In this document: in pieces, positions 57,340 to 64,000 of the stretch
How positions within the stretch are numbered: position 1 is the stretch's first letter
Layout of the letters: the number at the start of each line of letters is the position of its first letter
NCBI GenBank assembly: GCA_900317585.1
Contig: ONHG01000007.1
Location: forward strand, 50,417-114,416
From: an uncultured Lachnospiraceae bacterium
GTDB lineage: Bacteria > Bacillota > Clostridia > Lachnospirales > Lachnospiraceae
Length of the DNA: 64,000 nt
Direction of reading: 5' to 3'
Program-made: the position numbers and the translations under genes
Notes under the pieces: model-generated
Seen by the model: the letters and a program-made list of their open reading frames with translations, nothing else
What the model was told of the DNA's origin: nothing
The model's database searches: none

Positions 57340-58122
57340 TCAGGTAAATTCCACCATATTCTTCCTATACCACTTTGGACATAGATTACGCTGACACTGT
57401 GGATTGAACCGTTCCTTTATATCAGTGTACTCAAAATACACCTTCCATAACTGTTCAAAATTATCTGTCTTCACCGGCACACTTCTCTCAAGCTGCTTAA
57501 ATTCACTTTCATTGATATAAAAACACTCCTTAAGCCTCGGGTGAACCACTGCATACCTTCTTCTCACATCATAGATCACAAAATTCTCTCCTGGATACCT
57601 ATCCACAAAATGCCACATAACAACCGGTATCAAATCACATTTTGGCTCAAACTGTGCCATCAGATAGTTTCCATTATCATTGAAACGAATAAAGCCTCTT
57701 ATCTTGTCAGCTTCTTTATTTACCTTTCTTGAAAGCTCAAATACCTCCATAACATATTTATCGGTCATGTGCTCCATAATCCTTTGCCCCATCTTAAATG
57801 CTCTGACAAGAAATCCAAGCACTATTGTTGCTCTATTATCAGAATAATGGCACAAAGCATCAAATACAGTCTCATATATCTTAAAACCAAGCTTCTTTTG
57901 AATTGTCAAAATTGTCTTTTGTACCTTTACCTCATCTGTTTCAATATCTATCATCTTTGAAAAAAGTGTATAGTTTCCTCCAATGCCTATCTCAATAGAA
58001 ATATTGTCCCGGTATACTTCGTGATTTTCTTTTTGGATTTGGTTTTTATATACAAAAGCATCATAAATAGCGCTAAAAATCCCATTTATATTGTTATCGC
58101 ATCTCAATATTATATTATCCAT
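57340..58122 (-). CDS. DUF4130 / TIGR03915 protein, partner of DNA-repair radical SAM
   Basis: A 260-aa soluble protein of the DUF4130 family. The signature segments are LLVRAFK-like GFLVRAFKMGQRIMEHM, the FRDMGNYL-like FNDNGNYLMAQFEPKCDLIPVVMWHFVDRYPGENFVIYD, and the C-terminal WKVYFEYTDIKERFNPQCQRNLCPKWYRKNM. In other bacteria this family always stands with a radical SAM protein (TIGR03916), and the family has been named as putative DNA modification or repair. That partner is the gene immediately upstream with a 38-bp gap. The biochemical function is unknown. Confidence 0.9.
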   Translation of the reverse strand: MDNIILRCDNNINGIFSAIYDAFVYKNQIQKENHEVYRDNISIEIGIGGNYTLFSKMIDIETDEVKVQKTILTIQKKLGFKIYETVFDALCHYSDNRATIVLGFLVRAFKMGQRIMEHMTDKYVMEVFELSRKVNKEADKIRGFIRFNDNGNYLMAQFEPKCDLIPVVMWHFVDRYPGENFVIYDVRRRYAVVHPRLKECFYINESEFKQLERSVPVKTDNFEQLWKVYFEYTDIKERFNPQCQRNLCPKWYRKNMVEFT

Positions 58123-58160
58123 GCATACTTCTCCTTGTAAGTTTACAAAAATATTAGTAA

Positions 58161-59636
58161 TTATCCGGATATAAAATCAAATATACTCATCTGCTCATAT
58201 GTGCATGATTTATTGTCAGCTAAAAGCATGGTATCCGGTCTTTCGTTATATATAAGGTGCCTTGTAATATAGCTTTCCTCAAGCTTTGTATTGTACATCA
58301 TACGACCATCACAGGTGATAAAGTACAGTGCTCTTTTGAGCACGACCCCCATCTTCTTCAAATCATTAAACGAAAGCTTTGCATACTTTCTGGCTTTTAT
58401 AATCCGCCTGACACTGTTAGTGCCTATGCCCGGAACCCTGAGAAGTGTATAATAATCTGCAGTCATAATCTCTACCGGAAAACACTCCAGATGACTTACA
58501 GCCCACTGACACTTTGGATCAATATAATCGTTAAAGCTCTGATTATCCTCCGACAAAAGCTCTCCCGCCTTAAACCCATAAAATCTCATAAGAAAGTCTG
58601 CCTGATAAAGCCTATGCTCTCTCCTTAGCTGTGGTGGCTGCCCGATACCCGGCAATGACTCATCCATATTGACATTCACAAAAGCCGAGTAAAATACTCT
58701 CTTCATATCAAACCTGTTGTACATTGCCTCTGCTACTGATATAATCTGATAATCACTCTCTCCGGTTGCTCCCACAATCATCTGTGTACTCTGCCCAGCC
58801 GGCACATAATATCTGTCCGGTCTTTTGATACTTAAGCTTGATTCCCAGCTTTTTTCAGCAAGCCTATCTGCCTTCTCACAATCTGAAGTAACCCCAAGCC
58901 TTCTGTGATACTCTGACAATCTTGCAGCGCTATCCTTTATTTCGTCCATCTGCTCATAATATGTATGCTCATCGATATACATACGGTTTTTCATACTGCT
59001 ATTACCATGATACATCCGGCTGTCCTTTATACCATTTTGAATAAATCTCATAGGTGTAAGAATGTTCTTACGCACCTTATTCGGAGCAACTGCCCTAAGC
59101 CCATCCGCGGTAGGCAGCTCAAGATTAATGCTCATTCTATCACAAAGATATCCAATCATCTCAAGTATCTCAGATGAAGCGCCCGGAATACCCTTGATGT
59201 GTATATACCCATTGAAATGATATTTGTTTCTCAAAAGAAAAAGTGTATTATATAAAAGCTGCATGGTATGCTCAGGCGATTTTATAATACCGGAGCTTAA
59301 GAAAAGTCCTTCTATATAATTGCGTCTGTAAAACTCAATGGTGAACTTACATACCTCCTCAGGCGTAAATGTCACTCTTTCAACATCATTGCTACATCTG
59401 TTGATACAGTACTTGCAATCATAAATACATTCATTTGTAAAAAGTATCTTTAGAAGCGATATGCACCTGCCATCAGCCGTAAAAGAATGACATATCCCGC
59501 TGGCAAATGCACTCCCCATATCCTTTCCATTGCCCAAACGAGATGTACCACTGGAAGTACATGCAACATCAAACTTCGCCGCATCAGACAGAATCTTAAG
59601 TTTTTCCATAATATCAGCATTGACTGACGTTAACAT
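58161..59636 (-). CDS. Putative DNA modification/repair radical SAM protein (TIGR03916)
   Basis: A 491-aa radical SAM enzyme. The Fe-S cluster motif is C70-x3-C74-x2-C77 (CIYDCKYC). A SAM-binding region GYIHIKGIPGASSEILEMI and a QSTQMIVGATGESDYQII segment follow. Near residues 395-430 a helix-hairpin-helix DNA-binding motif is seen (LLRVPGIGTNSVRRIIKARKY). It starts MLTSVNADIMEKLKILSDAAKFDVACTSSG, the start typical of the family. GGAGG stands five bases before ATG. Two LexA-like boxes lie 20-53 bp upstream, so the pair is probably induced by DNA damage. The lesion it acts on is unknown. Confidence 0.92.
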   Translation of the reverse strand: MLTSVNADIMEKLKILSDAAKFDVACTSSGTSRLGNGKDMGSAFASGICHSFTADGRCISLLKILFTNECIYDCKYCINRCSNDVERVTFTPEEVCKFTIEFYRRNYIEGLFLSSGIIKSPEHTMQLLYNTLFLLRNKYHFNGYIHIKGIPGASSEILEMIGYLCDRMSINLELPTADGLRAVAPNKVRKNILTPMRFIQNGIKDSRMYHGNSSMKNRMYIDEHTYYEQMDEIKDSAARLSEYHRRLGVTSDCEKADRLAEKSWESSLSIKRPDRYYVPAGQSTQMIVGATGESDYQIISVAEAMYNRFDMKRVFYSAFVNVNMDESLPGIGQPPQLRREHRLYQADFLMRFYGFKAGELLSEDNQSFNDYIDPKCQWAVSHLECFPVEIMTADYYTLLRVPGIGTNSVRRIIKARKYAKLSFNDLKKMGVVLKRALYFITCDGRMMYNTKLEESYITRHLIYNERPDTMLLADNKSCTYEQMSIFDFISG

Positions 59637-59655
59637 AATGCCTCCTTATAATAAT

Positions 59656-59669
59656 CGAACATCTGTTTG
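59656..59669. promoter_or_regulatory. LexA (SOS) box 1
   Basis: CGAACATCTGTTTG matches the Firmicute SOS box CGAACN4GTTCG at all but one position. It lies 20 bp upstream of the radical SAM start codon. Confidence 0.7.
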
Positions 59670-59675
59670 TATTAT

Positions 59676-59689
59676 ATAACATATGTTCG
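59676..59689. promoter_or_regulatory. LexA (SOS) box 2, weaker
   Basis: ATAACATATGTTCG: the right half is perfect and the left differs at two positions. Its centre is 20 bp from that of box 1, about two helical turns, allowing cooperative binding. Confidence 0.55.
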
Positions 59690-59827
59690 AGAAAATCAAG
59701 TGGTATTTTATGGAGAAAATATCGTGATAATCATAACTGTTACTTCATAACAATTTTTCTTTTAAGTTAACAAAAATGTCAAATCACTTTCGGCAATACT
59801 TAATATTTCCATAGATTTCAAAAATAA

Positions 59828-59869
59828 AAAACCATAGATGTCTTAAACGAATTAAGATACTATGGTTTT
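59828..59869 (-). terminator. Terminator after the esterase gene
   Basis: Stem AAAACCATAG/CTATGGTTTT (59828-59837 with 59860-59869), extended inside by a further TCTTAA/TTAAGA pairing, with A and T runs outside. About 120 bp after the esterase stop. Confidence 0.7.
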
Positions 59870-59989
59870 ATATTTATCATCAATATGTTTGTTCGTAATT
59901 ATTCAGTTGCAAAAATATGCCATAGCCTTTATCATCATACTTTACATCCACTTGAAATAAGATTCTTAAAAGCTGCAATTTGACATAAT

Positions 59990-60838
59990 TTATCCTAATT
60001 TAGTCTTGAAAAAATCGATTATCCTATCCCATAGCTCATCCTGGAAAAACTGCAGATCAGCATGGTCAGCTCCTTCCAATGCAATCAAATCAGCGTCACA
60101 CCCATTTTCAATAAGCTTATCGTAAAGCTCCTCGCTCTGTTCAAATGAAACTGTCTGATCATTTATACCATGGATAATCAAAAATGGTGGTGCATCCTTC
60201 GTTACCTTGGATACCGGTGAACTGTTGTATGCATCCTTGATATTTCTCATAATATTATATCCGAGTAAAAGCGACTCCATAGATGCTGCGCTCTCCTCGG
60301 CATCTTTATACTTAAATGTGCTAAGGTTAGTCGGTGGATACCATGGACATGCTGCCTGAATACTGCTTGATTCCTCAAGATAGTCCCCGACATCATGATT
60401 CTTATCATGATCCAATGCTGCCATACACGTCAAAAATCCTCCGGCTGATTCTCCCATCGCACCAAAATGTTCCTTGTCAATTCTGTATCTATCTGCATGT
60501 GCCTTCAAATACCTGATTGCAGCCTTCACATCCTCTATCTGCATAGGATAGCAGCCCTCATTTGATGTGCGGTATTCCACACTGCAAACAACAAAACCCT
60601 GATGAGCAAGCGTGCTAAGATATGATAGATGTGCTGACTTGTCCATCCTCATCCATGCACCACCGCATATCCATACTATACAAGGATAACGCTTGTCAGA
60701 CATATCTTCCGGATATATTAAATCGAGTTTTAAATCTCTGCGACAGTGATCATACCACGAATCCACCTGCGCATATGTAATATCAGATACCTGCACATAT
60801 TGTGGCTTCGTCACATTAATCTTAAGCTTTTCCTTCAT
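59990..60838 (-). CDS. Alpha/beta hydrolase (BD-FAE-like esterase/lipase)
   Basis: A 282-aa alpha/beta hydrolase. The oxyanion hole is in WICGGAWMRMDKSAHLSYL, the nucleophile elbow is GE-S131-AGG, an acidic residue lies in IIHGINDQTVSFEQSEELYDKL and the catalytic histidine in EGADHADLQFF. It has no signal peptide, so it acts inside the cell. The layout resembles the BD-FAE and acetylxylan/feruloyl esterase group, fitting a gut degrader of plant fibre, but the substrate is uncertain. The gene has AAGGAGG before its ATG. Confidence 0.88.
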   Translation of the reverse strand: MKEKLKINVTKPQYVQVSDITYAQVDSWYDHCRRDLKLDLIYPEDMSDKRYPCIVWICGGAWMRMDKSAHLSYLSTLAHQGFVVCSVEYRTSNEGCYPMQIEDVKAAIRYLKAHADRYRIDKEHFGAMGESAGGFLTCMAALDHDKNHDVGDYLEESSSIQAACPWYPPTNLSTFKYKDAEESAASMESLLLGYNIMRNIKDAYNSSPVSKVTKDAPPFLIIHGINDQTVSFEQSEELYDKLIENGCDADLIALEGADHADLQFFQDELWDRIIDFFKTKLG

Positions 60839-60949
60839 TTAAAATCCTCCTTACATTTATAATCTATTTTGAAATACAAAATTAATATCATTTAAAATAA
60901 ATACTTTATACCCATTATAATACATCTCTTTTCATTTTTATACATAAAA

Positions 60950-60982
60950 AAACCTTGAAACAACTATCTTGCTTCAAGGTTT
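60950..60982 (-). terminator. Ancestral tRNA-Trp terminator / integrase terminator
   Basis: Stem AAACCTTGAA/TTCAAGGTTT, loop of 13 nt, followed on the minus strand by a T-run. It directly abuts the right att copy (60983). Before integration it would have followed the tRNA-Trp; now it follows the integrase end. Confidence 0.7.
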
Positions 60983-61009
60983 AATAACAGGGGATGAGAG
61001 AATCGAACT
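60983..61009. repeat. att copy distal to tRNA-Trp (27-bp direct repeat)
   Basis: These 27 bases are identical to 63685-63711, which include the 3' end of the tRNA-Trp gene (T-arm and acceptor). The match starts AATAACAGGGGATGAGAGAA. It lies 97 bp beyond the integrase stop, as expected for one end of a tRNA-integrated element. Confidence 0.88.
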
Positions 61010-61105
61010 GCAAAGTGAAATTTTCAATAACCTCTGCAAGCCTTGATTTTACTGCATTCCATCACTATTGTACTTACACAAATCCTGTTCCTCTGTGTTC
61101 CTTTT

Positions 61106-62341
61106 CTAAAAACTAATTGCACCACTAATTTGATTAAGCTTTGTCTTATAACTTTTATTACTATAATAATATAATTTTCTGGTTGTTGACACATCTGTAT
61201 GCCCCATTTGTTCTGCAACAAAGCTATCGTTCACATCGCTATCAAGAAGCGTTGTTCCATAAGTCTTTCTAATCTTATGTGTAGTTCTGTGAGGAATATT
61301 TAATTTTTCACATATTCTATTCAATCTCTTATTATAAGTGTTCTCTCTGATACGTTTTCCTTTATCCATAAATAGAAAATCTCCATTTGGATTAAGTTCC
61401 AAAATTTTAGAAATCGTCCATTGCGCTGATGGTGGAAGAATTATTTCTCTATATCCTGCATCTGTCTTTGGCAATTCAGAAACAACCATTTTCCATACGT
61501 CATCAATTTTAATTTTAACCTCTGTCCTACGTATCAGAATACTGTGCTTTTTTATATCCTCTTTTTTTAGAGTTGAAATTTCACCGATACGTGCTCCAGT
61601 CTCAAACTGCAAGAGTAACGCTAAATTCCATATATCTGGATTTTCTTTCAAATACCCAATAATAACAGGAATTTCATCCTCCATGAATACTTCTGTTTTT
61701 TTATCTTTAAAATTCTTTTTAAAAATATTCTTAGGCAAATATAAATCCTTGATGAATGTTGAAATACTTATTGTAGTACATCCCATCTTTTTTCCATACT
61801 TAAATATTCCATTAAGTAAAGTTACAAGACCAGAATACGCTTTTCTTGTTAATTCCATATCTCGAATTGTAGTTTTAATAAAACGTTCCAAATCTTCCTC
61901 TGTGATATTTTTCATTTTCTTAATACATATGAAACTATCTTTAGTGAAAAATCTTTTGAACTCTGCACAATACTTATCATAAGACTGCTTTTTTATTTCT
62001 CCATAATCGAGTTTTTCATTCATCCATTTCCAGAAAACATCTTTAATATAAATAGATTTTTTAAGTTCCTTATAATAATTAACTAAATAGTCCTCCAGCT
62101 CCTCTCTGGTTTTACGATGTCTAACAGCACTTGTCCCATCATCAAGAGGAACTCGTGTAGACCATCTACCGTCACTACCTTGTACAATTGCATATTTATG
62201 TTGCGCCAATATCTCTTTTTTTGTCATATCGTCTACAACATTCTTAATACTTTCTAAATTGATTATACCACTATCGACCGCATATTGTAATATTTCTTTT
62301 TTGTCAGATACATTCGTCTGATTGTTCATAATAGATACCAT
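61106..62341 (-). CDS. Tyrosine recombinase (integrase)
   Basis: A 411-aa site-specific recombinase. An AP2-like or SAM-like N-terminal arm domain (QGSDGRWSTRVPLDDGTSAVRHRKTREEL, about 50-85) precedes a core-binding domain (about 95-190) and the catalytic domain with R251 (ETGARIGE), K292, H355-x-x-R358, H381 and Y391. All six expected catalytic residues are present, so it is probably active. The start is an ATG at 62341 or 62329; neither has a good ribosome binding site, and the first is within an inverted repeat. It probably mediates insertion into tRNA-Trp. Confidence 0.95.
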   Translation of the reverse strand: MVSIMNNQTNVSDKKEILQYAVDSGIINLESIKNVVDDMTKKEILAQHKYAIVQGSDGRWSTRVPLDDGTSAVRHRKTREELEDYLVNYYKELKKSIYIKDVFWKWMNEKLDYGEIKKQSYDKYCAEFKRFFTKDSFICIKKMKNITEEDLERFIKTTIRDMELTRKAYSGLVTLLNGIFKYGKKMGCTTISISTFIKDLYLPKNIFKKNFKDKKTEVFMEDEIPVIIGYLKENPDIWNLALLLQFETGARIGEISTLKKEDIKKHSILIRRTEVKIKIDDVWKMVVSELPKTDAGYREIILPPSAQWTISKILELNPNGDFLFMDKGKRIRENTYNKRLNRICEKLNIPHRTTHKIRKTYGTTLLDSDVNDSFVAEQMGHTDVSTTRKLYYYSNKSYKTKLNQISGAISF

Positions 62342-62354
62342 AAGGATATCTATT
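62330..62354 (-). promoter_or_regulatory. Inverted repeat across the integrase start
   Basis: AATAGATA, nine-base spacer, TATCTATT. The spacer contains the integrase ATG at 62341. It could be an operator for autoregulation or an RNA hairpin that hides the start. Confidence 0.4.
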
Positions 62355-62931
62355 TGAGTAGGATAGATTGTAATGATTTAGACTCGTCATATCGTTATTT
62401 CCTTTCATTAAAATTTTGTGATTTATATAAAAAGCTGTTTTACGCAGTAAATAAAACAGTTTGAAAGAGGGTAGATACAGCCGTATCAGTCAGTCGCACA
62501 TAAGAGGATAAAATACATCCTCTAAGTGCTTTGTGACAGCCTAGACGCTAGGCGTTTTGCGAACAGAGGAAAGGCTGATATCGGCTTTTACAAGTGCATT
62601 ATAATATATATAGGTTTTAAAATCTTTCAGAAAAAGGAGAAAAAAATGGGGACAAAAAAAGTGCTCGTGTGTTTGAACACGAACACATAGGGGATGTGTT
62701 GAGTATGAAGTTGGAAAGGCTTGTAAATAGTGGGGTTGGAGAGTGTAACACAGAACACAAAGGTTCGGGGTAATACTATGCCCGAACCTCCCCCCTCTGG
62801 GGGAATGCGCCGGTGTGCTCGGACGCTACGCCATCCTGTGCTCGACAGCTCCACCTCCGTTACGCCTGTCTGCGTCAAGAATGCCTGCGTCTGTCCGCAC
62901 TGTGGGCGATAGATAAATTCATATATTAATT
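62342..62931. other. Hairpin-rich noncoding tract in the element
   Basis: About 590 bp without a convincing gene. Hairpins are CTGTTTTA/TAAAACAG, GATAC/GTATC, GAGGAT/ATCCTC, GCCTAG/CTAGGC, GGTTCGGG/CCCGAACC and CCCCC/GGGGG, spread from about 62440 to 62805. The right half (62770-62910) is much richer in GC than its surroundings. It could hold an origin of transfer or replication, a structured RNA, the integrase control region or a deletion scar. Confidence 0.5.
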
Positions 62932-63510
62932 TTAATCGCCTGAGTATGTTCCAAGAAGCTCCTGCATTTGACTATATGTAAGATCATACACACTATTTAA
63001 GTTATTATCAAGCTCATATTGAACCAAAACATCATCTGATTTACTATCACCATATAAAGAGCCATCTGGCATTGTCATGCCTGAGTAGTAAACCCTACCT
63101 GTATTTGTATCATACATTACTGTAAATCCCTTATCAGTTGTACGCTCTTGTAAGATTGTTCCATACGGATCATATCCTGTAGGTCCATAGTAAGGGAAGT
63201 CATTTTGAACTTTACCCTTTGTTGTTGTACCATAATCAGATTCATTCCAATTTTCTTTGAAGTTATCCCATGCTTTTTGATGTTGTGGATTATTATCAGG
63301 GTAATCATCGTTTGCTGGCTGTTCTGTTGATTTCTCTGTATTTATGTTTTCTGTTGAAATTTCGGCTACAGTTTCTGTGGTGGTTTCCGTTACGCTTTCT
63401 GTTGCTGTAGCTTTTTCAGTTGATGGTGTAGTAGAGTCTTTATTGCCACAAGCTACGATAGATAAACCCATTATTAAACATAAAAATGTAATTATTATTT
63501 TTCTTTTCAT
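62932..63510 (-). CDS. Lipoprotein of unknown function (element cargo)
   Basis: A 192-aa secreted lipoprotein. The signal peptide MKRKIIITFLCLIMGLSIVAC ends in a lipobox with Cys21. A threonine/glutamate-rich linker follows (about 25-70), then a compact domain of about 120 residues with YGPTGYDPYGTILQERTTDKG and VYYSGMTMPDGSLYG. I do not recognise the domain. AAGGGAGA precedes the ATG and TATAAT stands about 35 bp further upstream. It is the only cargo gene of the element and should be processed by Lgt. Confidence 0.75.
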   Translation of the reverse strand: MKRKIIITFLCLIMGLSIVACGNKDSTTPSTEKATATESVTETTTETVAEISTENINTEKSTEQPANDDYPDNNPQHQKAWDNFKENWNESDYGTTTKGKVQNDFPYYGPTGYDPYGTILQERTTDKGFTVMYDTNTGRVYYSGMTMPDGSLYGDSKSDDVLVQYELDNNLNSVYDLTYSQMQELLGTYSGD

Positions 63511-63641
63511 TTGATTGTCTCCCTTTCGCTATTTTCTAATTATACCATAATTCCAGAGAAACAAGAAGAAAATATTAAGAATGTATCTCCTTTCATGCCT
63601 TGTTCCTTTAGTGTTCCTTTTCTTTTTTATAACCAAAACAA

Positions 63642-63683
63642 AAAAGACCAGAACACTTGAATTTGCAAGTATTCTAGCCTTTT
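63642..63683 (-). terminator. Terminator of tRNA-Trp, brought by the element
   Basis: A 14-bp stem (63646-63659 with 63666-63679) with several G-U pairs, loop of 6 nt and a T-run, 7 bp after the tRNA. It is inside the element, so it replaced the terminator now at 60950. Confidence 0.75.
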
Positions 63684-63684
63684 A

Positions 63685-63711
63685 AATAACAGGGGATGAG
63701 AGAATCGAACT
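63685..63711. repeat. att copy in the tRNA-Trp 3' end (27-bp direct repeat)
   Basis: Identical to 60983-61009; covers the T-arm, acceptor 3' strand and 5 bp past the tRNA. The tRNA is intact because the element carries the matching 3' end. Confidence 0.88.
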
Positions 63712-63760
63712 CCCGCTAAAAGTTTTGGAGACTTCTGTCATACCATTTGACCAATCCCCT
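63690..63760 (-). tRNA. tRNA-Trp (CCA)
   Basis: Cloverleaf on the minus strand: acceptor AGGGGAT/ATCCCCT, D stem GTCA/TGAC, anticodon loop CTCCAAA with CCA at 63726-63728, T stem GGGAG/CTCTC with loop TTCGATT. The discriminator is G and CCA is not encoded. It lies about 205 bp after the 23S gene. Confidence 0.95.
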
Positions 63761-63965
63761 ATATTTAGATACTATATCAAATATAGAAAACGGACGCAAT
63801 AGGAATTACGTCTTATTTTTAATGTACCTTCAAAACTTCATACAAATTTGATTTGTTTTTCTGTAATCCACACCGAAAAAATCATCTCGATTCAAATCCA
63901 GATTTATGCAGACACATCTGCAAAATCCGTATTTCATTGTACTTGTTTTTCTCAGTTATTAACCA
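63761..63965 (-). other. Spacer between 23S rRNA and tRNA-Trp, no 5S seen
   Basis: AT-rich spacer with no 5S-like sequence (no GGTGGC-type 5' end or conserved GAAC-CGAA core). A small hairpin (GCAGA/TCTGC) lies at about 63909-63922 and may be a processing signal. Confidence 0.6.
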
Positions 63966-64000
63966 GATTAAGCCCTCGACCTATTAGTAACAGTCAGCTC
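63966..64000 (-). rRNA. 23S rRNA, 3' end (partial)
   Basis: The minus strand reads GAGCTGACTGTTACTAATAG then GTCGAGGGCTTAA, the conserved 3' terminus of Firmicute 23S rRNA. The rest lies beyond the right edge. The exact 3' nucleotide is approximate. Confidence 0.9.

Larger units (their letters stand above)
61010..63684. mobile_element. 2.7-kb integrated element in tRNA-Trp
   Basis: Bounded by 27-bp direct repeats, one of which is the tRNA-Trp 3' end. It contains a tyrosine integrase at one end, a hairpin-rich noncoding tract of about 590 bp, and a lipoprotein gene. No replication, relaxase or structural gene was seen. The element also supplies a new terminator just after the regenerated tRNA end (63646-63679), so the tRNA remains usable. 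Confidence 0.8.

Noticed and set aside
62645-62770. Mini-ORFs on the plus strand, one with a good GGAG before ATGGGG (14 codons) and one with 22 codons from ATGAAGTTGG
   Set aside because: Too short to support as genes. They may be leader peptides or the tail of a lost gene, but the sequence does not decide.
62627-62878. Minus-strand 83-codon frame in the element
   Set aside because: Composition follows the GC-rich hairpins and the hydrophobic, phenylalanine-rich end looks non-biological; no RBS or recognised family.
63761-63965. 5S rRNA in the spacer after 23S
   Set aside because: None of the conserved 5S blocks could be found by eye on either strand.

Overview
The window looks like a chromosome segment of a low-to-mid GC Firmicute of the Lachnospiraceae type, probably close to Agathobacter (Eubacterium) rectale or Roseburia. 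I infer this from gene content and style: a Firmicute mraZ-ftsZ division cluster, a CIRCE-controlled groESL, a T-box in front of thrS, a FliK-like/FlhB-C-like pair as in Bacillus ylqG-ylqH, and DUF1540 and TIGR03915/TIGR03916 proteins. No database was searched. Almost every gene lies on the minus strand, so the window reads as a leading-strand block leaving an rRNA operon whose 23S 3' end is at the right edge.

Layout in window coordinates. 1-11.1 kb: division and cell-wall (dcw) cluster (mraZ, rsmH, ftsL, two transpeptidase PBPs, murD, ftsW, ftsQ, partial ftsZ) preceded by lgt; mraY, murF and murG are not in it. 11.2-15.5 kb: DUF1540 protein, thrS with a threonine T-box, SEC-C protein and a small plus-strand operon. 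15.5-21.6 kb: a CtpE-like P-type ATPase and a Gld-type ABC system (GldA-like ATPase, GldF-GldG fusion, decayed DUF4340 partner). 21.7-33.7 kb: purA, degV, groESL, a Cof phosphatase and gltBD. 34-38 kb: CPBP protease, phosphatase and a MoxR/VWA pair. 38-45 kb: a type II topoisomerase pair, a CdaR regulator and an MsmK-type sugar ABC ATPase. 45-50 kb: PRTase-like protein, dut, gpsA, plsY, der. 50-53 kb: a GntR(YtrA)-ABC operon. 53-60 kb: pgeF, yraN, FlhB-C-like, FliK-like, and a radical SAM/DUF4130 pair behind LexA-like boxes. 60-61 kb: esterase. 61-63.7 kb: a 2.7-kb element integrated in the 3' end of tRNA-Trp. 63.97-64 kb: the 23S rRNA end.

Most operons are housekeeping. The parts that need a second look are repeats and small systems: (i) a 196-bp MITE-like element (54232-54427) with 18-bp terminal inverted repeats and a perfect 8-bp flanking duplication, with fragments elsewhere in the window, one spanning a topoisomerase stop codon and one supplying a ribosome binding site; (ii) three tandem 132-133 bp repeats joined to the groEL terminator; (iii) the tiny tRNA-Trp element, carrying an integrase, a lipoprotein and a hairpin-rich noncoding tract; (iv) the LexA-box-controlled radical SAM/DUF4130 pair, an uncharacterised presumed DNA repair system; (v) the MoxR/VWA pair with an unusual Walker A. 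No CRISPR array, IS transposase or phage structural gene was seen.
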